A stretch of 64,000 nucleotides of DNA from Asticcacaulis sp. YBE204 (GTDB taxonomy: Bacteria > Pseudomonadota > Alphaproteobacteria > Caulobacterales > Caulobacteraceae): positions 203,536 to 267,535 of the forward strand of contig NZ_AWGF01000003.1 in NCBI RefSeq assembly GCF_000495855.1, in the 5' to 3' direction. Shown piece after piece: positions 23,467 through 30,785 of this stretch. Position numbers and translations under genes: made by a program. Below the pieces are notes generated by a model. That model was not told the DNA's origin, did no database searches, and worked only from the letters and a program-made list of their open reading frames with translations. Numbering within the stretch: position 1 is the first letter of the stretch; the number at the start of each line of letters is the position of its first letter.

Positions 23467-25359
23467 TCATTTATCAAATCGCGCGTCGCCCCACACGGTG
23501 GAGACCGCCGCGTCCTTGTCGGCCTGCACGATCAGTTCGACGACCTTGACGCCCGCCACATCCGCCGTGAGTTCCGTCGCCGCCTCACCATAGGCCAACG
23601 GTTTCGACTCGGCCAATAAACGCCCGTCGCCATAGACCTGAAACGTCACGGCGGCCTTACGGTTGCGCGTCGCGGCATCGACGCCCACAGAGGCCACAAA
23701 GCGCCGGTATTCGCCGTTCGCCTGTACCTCCATCCGTGAGCCGGACAGGATACCGATCCCATAGGCAAAGGCCTTTTCGCCGACGGTCAGTTCGGTGCCG
23801 TAAGGGCTGGCGTCGGCCTGAGCGCCACCCCAGCCTGCGTACATCGGCGTGTCGCCGCCACGTCCGGCGCTGAGGCGCGTCGGCTGATAGATATGCGGAT
23901 CGCCTTCCGGGAAGGGAATGCCGTCCGCCGCCACATTGATGCGCCCCGGGATTTCCGACAGATAGGTCCCCTGCCCCAGCCGGTGCGTGCCTTCCGCTTC
24001 GAAGACGAGGGTTTCATGCGCGCCCAGCGTAAATTTCTGACTGCCGGTAAAGGCGGGCAAGGTGTCCTTGGTCCAAAGATTGCGCAGGACCACCGGCTTT
24101 GCGGCATCGAACTTCAGGTCGCGCGCGGTCAGGGACACCGTTTTCGCCGCCTCGCTGCGGTTGAACAGGGCGACGGCTGTCTTACCATTGCTCAGAGTCT
24201 TGACCAGAATCTGCACGTCGTCCGACCGATAGGCCAGCACGGCCTGATGGCCGCCTTTGTCCTGATTGACGGCCACAAGGTCGGCATTGCCCCAGATATC
24301 GATCAGCGCTTTCGGCGCCCCGCGCAGGTCGTAGCCGATCAGCAGCGGTGCATTGAGCATGGCCCACAGGGCGAAATGGCTCTTCGCTTCGGTCATGTGA
24401 TTGACGTCGAAATCGCCCTTGCCGACAAACAGCATATCCGGATCGTTCCAACGCCCCGGTCCGGCGTACAAGGGCCGCGTCACGGCGCTATCGAACGAAT
24501 GCAGCATCGAGCCCCAGGTCGGGTTGATGTCGTAGCTGGTGCGCCACAGATTGCCGACGTCCTTGCCCCAGGTCCGCACATCGGCGCGGCCCCACGAACA
24601 GATCGACAGGACGTAGTCGTTGTCGGGATTGTACTTGCGCAGGGAGTCCGCCACCTCGACATACATGGCCTTGAGGTCTTCGGGCTTGTCGAGCGCCGGA
24701 CGGTCTCTCGCGATCAGCGGTTCGCGGACGCGGTAACCGGGCGTGGTGATCACCTTGGCCGTCGCCGTATAATCGGCCACCCCGCAGGCATCGATCTTGA
24801 TATAGTCGAAACCCCAGTCGGTGAAGAACAGCTTCAGGTCCTGATCGACGTGGCCTTCGAGGCCGACTTCGCGTTCGGCCACCGTGCCTTCGGGCAGGTT
24901 CGGCGATTTCAGATCCCAGGCCTGCGAACAGGCATTGCGGCCGATCTCGGAATAGATCCCGGCCTTGAGCCCCATACTGTGCAGTTTGTCGGTGAACGGC
25001 CTGAAGCTCGTGTCTTTGCCCTTGATCGCCGCGCTGGGGAAGATCGCGGTGCGGATTTCCAGCCGCCCGTCGCTCTGCCGGCGCTTGAGCCACCAGCCGT
25101 CGTCGATATTGACATAGACGTAGCCGAGTTTCGCCAGCCCCGTATCGACCAGAGCTTCGGCGGCCCCCATGACCTTGTCTTCGGACACCTCGATGCGGAA
25201 GGCGTTGAACGAGTTCCAGCCCATCGGCGGGGTCTGCGCCTGCCCGGTCTGATGCGCGGTCCATTTGCCTGTGGGGGACAGCGGATCATCTGCCGCATGG
25301 GCCGTCAGCACAAGGCTCAGGCCAGCAAGGATCGACGTCGTCAACCAACGCAGCTTCAT
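23467..25359 (-). CDS. Secreted alpha-galactosidase, GH27, with C-terminal carbohydrate-binding domain
   Basis: A 630-residue glycosidase with a signal peptide (residues 1-22, ending AHA). The TIM barrel starts PPMGWNSFNAFRIEVSEDKV, has YVNIDDGWW near 80, the nucleophile Asp in DYIKIDACGV near 189, and the acid/base Asp in GRWNDPDMLF near 305, all characteristic of GH27. After a beta-sandwich (about 390-460), the last 150 residues resemble an NPCBM-type domain (YAGWGGAQADASPYGTELTV, then FAYGIGILSGSRMEVQANGE). It likely releases alpha-linked galactose from plant oligosaccharides in the periplasm or outside. A possible operator lies upstream at 25384-25407. Confidence 0.94.
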   Translation of the reverse strand: MKLRWLTTSILAGLSLVLTAHAADDPLSPTGKWTAHQTGQAQTPPMGWNSFNAFRIEVSEDKVMGAAEALVDTGLAKLGYVYVNIDDGWWLKRRQSDGRLEIRTAIFPSAAIKGKDTSFRPFTDKLHSMGLKAGIYSEIGRNACSQAWDLKSPNLPEGTVAEREVGLEGHVDQDLKLFFTDWGFDYIKIDACGVADYTATAKVITTPGYRVREPLIARDRPALDKPEDLKAMYVEVADSLRKYNPDNDYVLSICSWGRADVRTWGKDVGNLWRTSYDINPTWGSMLHSFDSAVTRPLYAGPGRWNDPDMLFVGKGDFDVNHMTEAKSHFALWAMLNAPLLIGYDLRGAPKALIDIWGNADLVAVNQDKGGHQAVLAYRSDDVQILVKTLSNGKTAVALFNRSEAAKTVSLTARDLKFDAAKPVVLRNLWTKDTLPAFTGSQKFTLGAHETLVFEAEGTHRLGQGTYLSEIPGRINVAADGIPFPEGDPHIYQPTRLSAGRGGDTPMYAGWGGAQADASPYGTELTVGEKAFAYGIGILSGSRMEVQANGEYRRFVASVGVDAATRNRKAAVTFQVYGDGRLLAESKPLAYGEAATELTADVAGVKVVELIVQADKDAAVSTVWGDARFDK

Positions 25360-25383
25360 AGCGCACTCCCATGTCTCTTATCG

Positions 25384-25407
25384 TTGATACGTATTTATCA
25401 TACAATA
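25384..25407. promoter_or_regulatory. Possible operator upstream of the alpha-galactosidase
   Basis: TTGATACGTATTTATCATAC is an AT-rich, partly symmetrical sequence (TGATAC...ATCATA) in an otherwise GC-rich gap, 25-45 bases upstream of the start. It could bind a LacI- or GntR-type sugar regulator; no regulator gene is adjacent. Confidence 0.3.
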
Positions 25408-25424
25408 ATTGGGAGTCGAGTGAA

Positions 25425-25598
25425 GAGATAGGGTGGGTGTTCAGCGGTTGAGTATCGGCTAGGGATTTTTGCCGAAAGACGTAAGTCTGGCCGCAAGGCC
25501 GAAACGCCGCCTCGATGTGAACATCGGGGCAAGTTTCCAACGTAGCGGGCGGCAACAAAGACCAGCCGAGACGACCCGATGAGCGCCCACCCTATCTC
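25425..25598. repeat. 174-base palindromic element between corA and the alpha-galactosidase
   Basis: Perfect 13-base ends GAGATAGGGTGGG (25425-25437) and CCCACCCTATCTC (25586-25598) enclose three small hairpins: AGACGTAAGTCT, GGCCGCAAGGCC and CGATGTGAACATCG. The right end touches the corA stop codon. It looks like a non-autonomous repeat. No other copy lies in the window. Confidence 0.6.
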
Positions 25599-26606
25599 CT
25601 ATAACCAGCCCTTGATGCGGAACCAGACCAGCGGCCCGACCGCCGAGGCGATCATCGCGCCCACCACCACCGGATAGGCCCAGGGCTGATGCAGTTCGGG
25701 CATATATTCGAAGTTCATCCCGTACAGCGACGCGATCAAAGTCGGCGGCAGGAAGGCCACCGAGGCCACCGAAACGATCTTGATCGTCGTGTTCTGCTCC
25801 AGATTGATCATCCCCAGCGCGGCCTCGTGCAGATAGGCGATATTACCCGACACGAAGGCCGCGTGATCGTTGAGCGAGGACACGTCCTTTTCCAGCGTGC
25901 GCAGGTGTTCGTGAAAGGCGTCATAAGCCTCCTTCGTGCCGATCAGGTCGAGCGGCAGACCTCGCGCATAAAGCAAAAGCCGTCCCAGAGAGACGAGACT
26001 GTCGCGGATGCGCGCCGTGTCGCTCTGACAGCCGCCCAGTTCGCGCAGGACCTTTTCGAGGTTGCGGCCCTTTTTGGGGGCAAAGATGCGCGACGAAATG
26101 CCCTCGACCATGCCAGACGCCCGTTCCAGCAAATCGGCTGTGCGGTCGATCAGCACATCGAGCAGATTGCCGAACGCCTCCGCCGGATAGCTGCACAGGT
26201 CGGGCTGACGCACCACGCGGTCGGCGAAGATCGAGAACGATTTCGGGTCGATATAGCGGATGGTGATCAGGTGTTCTTCGTGCAGGACGAAGGTCACCGG
26301 CCCGGATTGAAGCTGATCCTGCCCGCCGTGGAAGGCCAGTTGCGCCGTCATGAAGGCCGCCCCGTCATCGACATAGAGCCGCGAGGAAAACTCGATCTCT
26401 TCCATGTCTTCGCGCGTCGGCAGGTTGAGGCCCACCACGCCCTCGACATAATGTTCCTCTTCGCGGTCGGGCGTGTAGAGGTCGATCCATACCATTTCCG
26501 GCGTGATGTCGCACCAGCCGGATTCGCCGCCCTCGTCGGGCTCGATCGGATGCACGGCGGACATCGCGCCTTCGGCAGCGTCGCTGCGACTGTAGATATT
26601 GAGCAT
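25599..26606 (-). CDS. corA: CorA family magnesium/divalent cation transporter
   Basis: A 335-residue inner-membrane channel for Mg2+ (also Co2+ or Ni2+). The large cytoplasmic N-terminal domain contains EEIEFSSRLYVDDGAAFMTA and the long stalk helix (about residues 190-285). The two C-terminal transmembrane helices lie at about 277-297 and 309-330. The signature YGMNFEYMPEL at 294-304, with the GMN selectivity motif, follows the first of these. An alternative start at Met15 cannot be excluded. The gene is not obviously part of an operon; a palindromic element directly abuts its stop codon. Confidence 0.94.
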   Translation of the reverse strand: MLNIYSRSDAAEGAMSAVHPIEPDEGGESGWCDITPEMVWIDLYTPDREEEHYVEGVVGLNLPTREDMEEIEFSSRLYVDDGAAFMTAQLAFHGGQDQLQSGPVTFVLHEEHLITIRYIDPKSFSIFADRVVRQPDLCSYPAEAFGNLLDVLIDRTADLLERASGMVEGISSRIFAPKKGRNLEKVLRELGGCQSDTARIRDSLVSLGRLLLYARGLPLDLIGTKEAYDAFHEHLRTLEKDVSSLNDHAAFVSGNIAYLHEAALGMINLEQNTTIKIVSVASVAFLPPTLIASLYGMNFEYMPELHQPWAYPVVVGAMIASAVGPLVWFRIKGWL

Positions 26607-26664
26607 GGAACGCCCCCTGAATTACCTCTCAAGACCTACAGGGAATCGATTGCGACGCCAATGC

Positions 26665-26695
26665 AAAACGCCGCCCGGAGACCGGACGGCGTTTT
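26665..26695. terminator. Terminator after the CHAP hydrolase gene
   Basis: AAAACGCCG (26665-26673) pairs with CGGCGTTTT (26687-26695), with an inner CCGG/CCGG pair; it lies 20 bases after the stop codon of the minus-strand gene. Confidence 0.8.
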
Positions 26696-26714
26696 GAAAC
26701 TTATGAGCCTGAAC

Positions 26715-27689
26715 TCAGGCCTTTTTCTTGGTAGCGGCCTTGTCGTCCGTCTCGGCGACCTTCTTGGTTGCGGTTTTGGACTTGGCAGAGGTCTTCTCCG
26801 CCTTGTCCGAAGCGTCGGCGACCTTAATGGCCTTCTTCGAGGATTTCGACTCGGCCTTTTCAGCGACCTTGGTCTTGCTGGAAGATTTTTTGGCGTCGGC
26901 CTTCTCGGCCACTTCGGTCTTGGTCGGCTTCTTGGAAGGCGTTTTGTCCGCCTTTACATCCTTGGCCGGGGCCTTCGCAGCGATGACTTTTTCGGTAGCC
27001 TTCACCGGCGCGGCGGGCGCATCTTCATTCAGCTTTTGAGCGGCCAGTTCCTGCCCCTTGGGGGCGTCGGCATCGGCGATCAGGGTGGCAGCGAGCGCCT
27101 TGTTCTGGGTTTTGGCAGAGGTCTTGATGACACTCTTGGAAGTCTTGTCGATCTTGCTGACGGCGGGCTTATCCAGCACCTGCGTCACGAGATTCTGGCC
27201 CATTTCCTGGCCTTTTTGCGCGGCCTGATAGATGAAGCCGTAGGTCGGATAGACCGTGGTGCCGAGGTCGGCGATCGGGCCGTACCACACCTTGACCTTG
27301 GACCAGTCACCCTTGTCGGAGACGTCAACGACGGTGACGTCCTTTTCGACCTGCCCGCGCGAACCGTTGATCGGCGACCAGTTGGCGTGGGTGATCTGAA
27401 TGACGCGTTCGGTGACGACTTGCGAAACGACGGCCACGTGGCCCAGTTTCATCTTGCCTTGCGGGCGGAAGACCAGAACCGCGCCGGCCTTAGGCGAAAA
27501 ACCCTTGTCGTACTTGCCGGAAGCGCCTTCCCACCAGGTCCACGCGTCACCGAAGATGTTCATGCCCGTGATCGAGCGGGCGAAGGTGACACATTGCCAG
27601 TAGGGGGACTTCTTTTCAGCGGCCTGAGTGCTGGTTGCACCGAAAGCCAGAACCGCCGATAACGCCAATACGCTTAGTTTTTTCAGCAC
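26715..27689 (-). CDS. Secreted CHAP-domain amidase/endopeptidase with Lys/Ala-rich tail
   Basis: A 324-residue protein with a signal peptide (residues 1-24, ending TQAA). The CHAP domain spans about 28-150 with the Cys of WQCVTFAR (Cys33), the His of KLGHVAVV (His84) and the Asn of THANWSP (Asn103) as the expected catalytic set for peptidoglycan cleavage. From about residue 195 to the end the sequence is low complexity, dominated by Lys, Ala, Ser, Thr and Val (TKTEVAEKADAKKSSSKTK and similar), and probably disordered and wall- or nucleic-acid-binding. A perfect CtrA-type site lies about 240 bases upstream, hinting at cell-cycle-timed expression. Confidence 0.85.
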   Translation of the reverse strand: MLKKLSVLALSAVLAFGATSTQAAEKKSPYWQCVTFARSITGMNIFGDAWTWWEGASGKYDKGFSPKAGAVLVFRPQGKMKLGHVAVVSQVVTERVIQITHANWSPINGSRGQVEKDVTVVDVSDKGDWSKVKVWYGPIADLGTTVYPTYGFIYQAAQKGQEMGQNLVTQVLDKPAVSKIDKTSKSVIKTSAKTQNKALAATLIADADAPKGQELAAQKLNEDAPAAPVKATEKVIAAKAPAKDVKADKTPSKKPTKTEVAEKADAKKSSSKTKVAEKAESKSSKKAIKVADASDKAEKTSAKSKTATKKVAETDDKAATKKKA

Positions 27690-27925
27690 GCACGCACTCC
27701 ATTTGGGGCCTGATCGAGCCGGTGCGCGTCTGCGTCATCCGTACTCTTAGGGGTCTTACAGGGGGTGGCTGCGGGTGGAAAAGTTAAGACGTAAACGCCC
27801 GCAACATTTTTACTACGAGGCTTTGATATATAACTTACACAAGTTTACAAAGTCTTTATTTTGGTTAACGTGGTAAAATTCCCACATTTCACCATGCCTC
27901 GCGGCCATATGTGGCGAAAATGTTG

Positions 27926-27940
27926 TTAAACATCAGTTAA
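27926..27940. promoter_or_regulatory. CtrA-type binding site
   Basis: TTAAACATCAGTTAA matches TTAA-N7-TTAA exactly. It lies in the AT-rich 358-base gap upstream of the CHAP gene (27690-28047). The rest of that gap holds AT-rich promoter-like DNA and the terminator at 27963. Confidence 0.5.
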
Positions 27941-27962
27941 CTATAAATACGAGTGCGCTGCG

Positions 27963-28006
27963 AAAAAATTTGGGGGCAAATTCACCCTTTTGGCGAATTC
28001 ACCCCC
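27963..28006 (-). terminator. Rho-independent terminator of the acyltransferase gene
   Basis: On the minus strand GGGGGTGAATTC pairs (two mismatches) with GAATTTGCCCCC, followed by AAATTTTTTC. It lies just after the acyltransferase stop codon at 28048. Confidence 0.75.
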
Positions 28007-28047
28007 ATCGGACTATGGAATCCTTATTTTTCGCACAGCGACTCTTA

Positions 28048-29169
28048 TTAACGCGCCATCTGATAGGCGAGTCGGTAGCGGACCTTGTCGCCGATATGGC
28101 GGATCACTTTCCGGAACGGCAGTTCGACCAGATGGTGCCCCAGCATGGCGACCGGCACGATGGCGACCAGACCGGCGAACCACCACATGAACGGCAGCGG
28201 CGCGTCCCCCGTCCCCAGCACCATGCCCGCGACGTTGAGATAGATCCACTTCCACGGCACATAGACCATGTACATGGCGAACGAGACCTCACCCAGATAG
28301 ACCATGACACGGTTGCCCATGATGCCGTCATTGCCGAGCCCACCAACACAGAGCAGCATCAGGCCCAGCGCCACAACGATCAGGGCGTCGAACGGCAGCC
28401 AGGTCGCCGCGACCAGCGCCGTCAGAGACGCCGCGGCGGCCCCGATCAGGGCGATGGTGCGCGACTTAACCGCGCCGGACCGCCACAGCAAATAGAGCGA
28501 ACAACCGAGCATGAAGGCCGGGACGATGCGCAGCGCGCCCCAGAACACCGTCGCGCGCGTCAGCGGGAAGCCCATGAAGACTTCGAAGATGAGATAGAGG
28601 CTGGTCAGGAAGGCGGCGCTGAGGCCGAGCGCCAGCCATGGACGGTAGCGCATCGACCATGCGACCGTGCCGAAGACCGGGAACAAGAGATAGGCGAACC
28701 ATTCCGCCGAGATCGACCAGGACGGGTGGTTGAAGGCGGCTTCGGGTGCCAGCCCCCAGGCCTGAACGAGGAACAGGTGCGCGGGCAAGGCTTCCCAGTT
28801 GACGAGGTTCTTGTCGACGCTCATCCCCTTGAACGTCGCCGCCGCCCACAGCAGGATGGCGAACAACAGCGTCGCCATATGCAGGGGATAGATGCGCGCC
28901 AGTCGGTTGACGATGAACGATCCATACTGAAACCGTCCGTCGCCGAGGCTGCTTAAGTACACATGGCTCAGAATGAAACCGGACAGGACGAAGAACAGAT
29001 CGACCCCCAGATAGCCCTTGTCGACGATGCCGAGCGGGATCGCCCCTTGCAGGGCGGGCCAGTAGCTGAACAGGATCACCCAGACCGCCGCGAAAAAACG
29101 CAGCGAGGTCAGGGGCTTGATGTCGGTTGCCGCGACCTGCGCGACGGTGGCTCGGATCGAAGAGGTCAT
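28048..29169 (-). CDS. Acyltransferase-3 family membrane protein lacking the usual catalytic His
   Basis: A 373-residue multi-pass inner-membrane protein (about ten hydrophobic segments) of the OafA/NolL acyltransferase-3 family, which acylate cell-surface sugars. The N-terminal motif DIKPLTSLRFFAAVWVILFS and the segment YLGVDLFFVLSGFILSHVYL are clear, as is NRLARIYPLHMATL with the conserved Arg and His. In the family, the stretch after RFFAA normally ends LFHYWP with a catalytic His; here it reads LFSYWP (Ser35). The protein may be inactive, altered in chemistry, or use another residue. The gene stands alone and ends at a good terminator. Confidence 0.9.
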   Translation of the reverse strand: MTSSIRATVAQVAATDIKPLTSLRFFAAVWVILFSYWPALQGAIPLGIVDKGYLGVDLFFVLSGFILSHVYLSSLGDGRFQYGSFIVNRLARIYPLHMATLLFAILLWAAATFKGMSVDKNLVNWEALPAHLFLVQAWGLAPEAAFNHPSWSISAEWFAYLLFPVFGTVAWSMRYRPWLALGLSAAFLTSLYLIFEVFMGFPLTRATVFWGALRIVPAFMLGCSLYLLWRSGAVKSRTIALIGAAAASLTALVAATWLPFDALIVVALGLMLLCVGGLGNDGIMGNRVMVYLGEVSFAMYMVYVPWKWIYLNVAGMVLGTGDAPLPFMWWFAGLVAIVPVAMLGHHLVELPFRKVIRHIGDKVRYRLAYQMAR

Positions 29170-29359
29170 GGTGCGGGGGCCTCAGGTTTGCCCGTTTCGG
29201 GCGGGTGACTGTTCCAAAATGCGCCGGTGAGGCGAATTTCAGTCGATCTGTGCAGGTTTCGTGCCCTTTACAGGCGTAGTGGACACGAAAACGCCCTGCG
29301 GCCAAACCTGCCACAGGGCGCTTAAGATCGGATGAACCCGGTAGGATTTTCCTCATTCA
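29170..29359. other. Non-coding gap upstream of the acyltransferase
   Basis: This stretch holds the acyltransferase promoter region and a hairpin CGCCCTG...CAGGGCG at about 29291-29322, which could terminate transcription of the ydbH operon coming from the right. I see no gene in it. A family B repeat begins at 29360. Confidence 0.5.
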
Positions 29360-29540
29360 TACTCCCCCGCCACGCGGGGGAGATGTCCGGTTTACCGGAC
29401 AGAGGGGGGCCTTACCGGCAGAGGCAATAAACAGCGAAAGTGCAGAAGAAACCTGAGCAAGGCCCCCACCGTCTTTTGCCGCTACGCGTCAAAACCACGG
29501 CACGGGCCGCCCCGCTCCCCGCCACGCCGGGGGAGTATAA
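29360..29540. repeat. Palindromic repeat, family B (copy 3)
   Basis: Left hairpin ACTCCCCCGCCACGCGGGGG, right hairpin CTCCCCGCCACGCCGGGGGA, with an inner GTCCGGTTTACCGGAC palindrome. It ends about seven bases from the ydbL stop codon. Confidence 0.82.
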
Positions 29541-29547
29541 ATACGGC

Positions 29548-29925
29548 CTACTTCTGCTTCCAGCTGCCGGACTCGTCCTTGTAGAACTGACCGGGCTTGA
29601 GGTTCGGGAAGATCGTCGTCGTGAAGGCCGAGGCTCCGGCGGCGGCGGGCGAGACGCCGTTCTTGGCGGCGGCTTCGGCGAACACCTTGGCACGACCGGC
29701 GTTGATTTCGTCCACCGCGTCCTTGGTGGCGGCATCGGCCGAGCCCTTGACGAGGCCGAGATAACCGTCGGACTGCTCACCGACGGTGCCTGCGGCCTTG
29801 GCGGCGTCGACGGTCGCCTTGGCGGCGGATTGCGCATAGGCGGGGGTGTTGAGAGCCACGGTACCGGCCAGAACCGCCGACGACACCACTACAGCGCTCA
29901 GAATAGAGAAAAGAGTCTTTTTCAT
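29548..29925 (-). CDS. ydbL: YdbL family (DUF1318) periplasmic protein
   Basis: A 125-residue secreted protein with a signal peptide of about 31 residues (MKKTLFSILSAVVVSSAVLA, cleavage after PAYA). The mature part carries the DUF1318 pattern AKATVDAAKAAGTVGEQSDG then YLGLVKG, and a second half with INAGRAKVFAEAAAKNGVSP. In E. coli, YdbL is the periplasmic partner of the AsmA-like protein YdbH and lipoprotein YnbE, which form a bridge for phospholipid movement to the outer membrane. The same genes in the same order stand here, with ydbL last and its start ten bases after ynbE. Confidence 0.88.
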   Translation of the reverse strand: MKKTLFSILSAVVVSSAVLAGTVALNTPAYAQSAAKATVDAAKAAGTVGEQSDGYLGLVKGSADAATKDAVDEINAGRAKVFAEAAAKNGVSPAAAGASAFTTTIFPNLKPGQFYKDESGSWKQK

Positions 29926-29935
29926 CGGTTATTCC

Positions 29936-30133
29936 TTAGAACAGATCGGGGTTTTCTTTGACCAGCGCCTTCACGTCCTCATCGAGGCTGATGCGCACAT
30001 TGTGGTCAAGCTTGGCATAGATGGTGATCGGCTCCACCTGGAGACGGATCGTCGGGGTACACGCGGCGAGCATTGCCGCTCCGGCCAGAACGATGGCCGC
30101 CGCGCCCGCCCGCGCGGGGAACAATTTGGACAT
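29936..30133 (-). CDS. ynbE: YnbE family lipoprotein
   Basis: A 65-residue lipoprotein: signal peptide with lipobox LAAC (Cys24 or so in AAMLAACTPT), then TIRLQVEPITIYAKLDHNVR and a C-terminal DEDVKALVKENPDLF. The mature sequence TPTIRLQVEPITIYAKLDHN is characteristic of YnbE, which stacks with the YdbH C-terminus in the periplasm. The ATG at 30133 is chosen because it gives a normal lipoprotein signal; a longer frame from 30235 would overlap the end of the preceding gene. It is followed directly by ydbL. Confidence 0.88.
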   Translation of the reverse strand: MSKLFPARAGAAAIVLAGAAMLAACTPTIRLQVEPITIYAKLDHNVRISLDEDVKALVKENPDLF

Positions 30134-30231
30134 GTAAAACTCCGTCTCAGGAAATGGCGTGAACATACATCTATAAGATATAGGCTGAACGCAGTCTGAA
30201 TGGAAATTACATTTTCCGTCTGGCATCGCGT

Positions 30232-30750
30232 TCAATTTTCCGAAAACAATCTGGGACCTTTCGAAGACTTGGTCACAGAGTCGTCTTCGCCCAGCCTTAT
30301 CCAGGCAATGCCCTGTCCCTTCTCATATAAATAGATGGAAAAGGTATAGCTTATGCCGGGTTCGGCGGTCGTTGAAATGGCGCATTCAGCATTGGTCCAG
30401 TTCAGGCAGGTTACGGTAAAAACGGCCCGTCGGCATTCTGAATCGTAACAGGTTTTGACCTTTACCCTGTAACCGAGATGGTTAAAGCTATCACCTTTGC
30501 GATAGGTCCCCGTGGGTGCGTAAAACAAAAACCTGCCAGATTTTATACATTTGAAACCGACACCGCTGCAATCGAACAGCGGTTCGCGCCACGTGCCTCG
30601 ACCGTCGTTTAGTCTCTCGATAGAGCCGAGGGAAATTTCGCTATCCGTGAATTCTATAAACTCCTTACTGGACAGATATAGAGATTCACCGGCAATAGCA
30701 GGGGTCGTCATACTTAAAAAAGCTGCGCCCAAACAAGACATCCTGATCAT
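30232..30750 (-). CDS. Secreted cysteine-rich protein of unknown function, inserted in the ydbH-ynbE operon
   Basis: A 172-residue protein with a signal peptide (MIRMSCLGAAFLSMTTPAIA, cleavage before GES). The mature part has six cysteines (FDCSG, FKCIKSG, KTCYDSEC, VTCLNW, AECAIS), suggesting up to three disulfides, and alternating polar/hydrophobic strands. I recognise no family. The ATG at 30750 is preceded by TGGAG at a good distance. It begins 35 bases after ydbH stops and ends 98 bases before ynbE, so it lies inside the operon. Its base composition is clearly lower in GC than its neighbours, suggesting acquisition. Confidence 0.7.
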   Translation of the reverse strand: MIRMSCLGAAFLSMTTPAIAGESLYLSSKEFIEFTDSEISLGSIERLNDGRGTWREPLFDCSGVGFKCIKSGRFLFYAPTGTYRKGDSFNHLGYRVKVKTCYDSECRRAVFTVTCLNWTNAECAISTTAEPGISYTFSIYLYEKGQGIAWIRLGEDDSVTKSSKGPRLFSEN

Positions 30751-30785
30751 TCCGCGCTCCACGGCCCATCCTGTTTTGAGACGGT

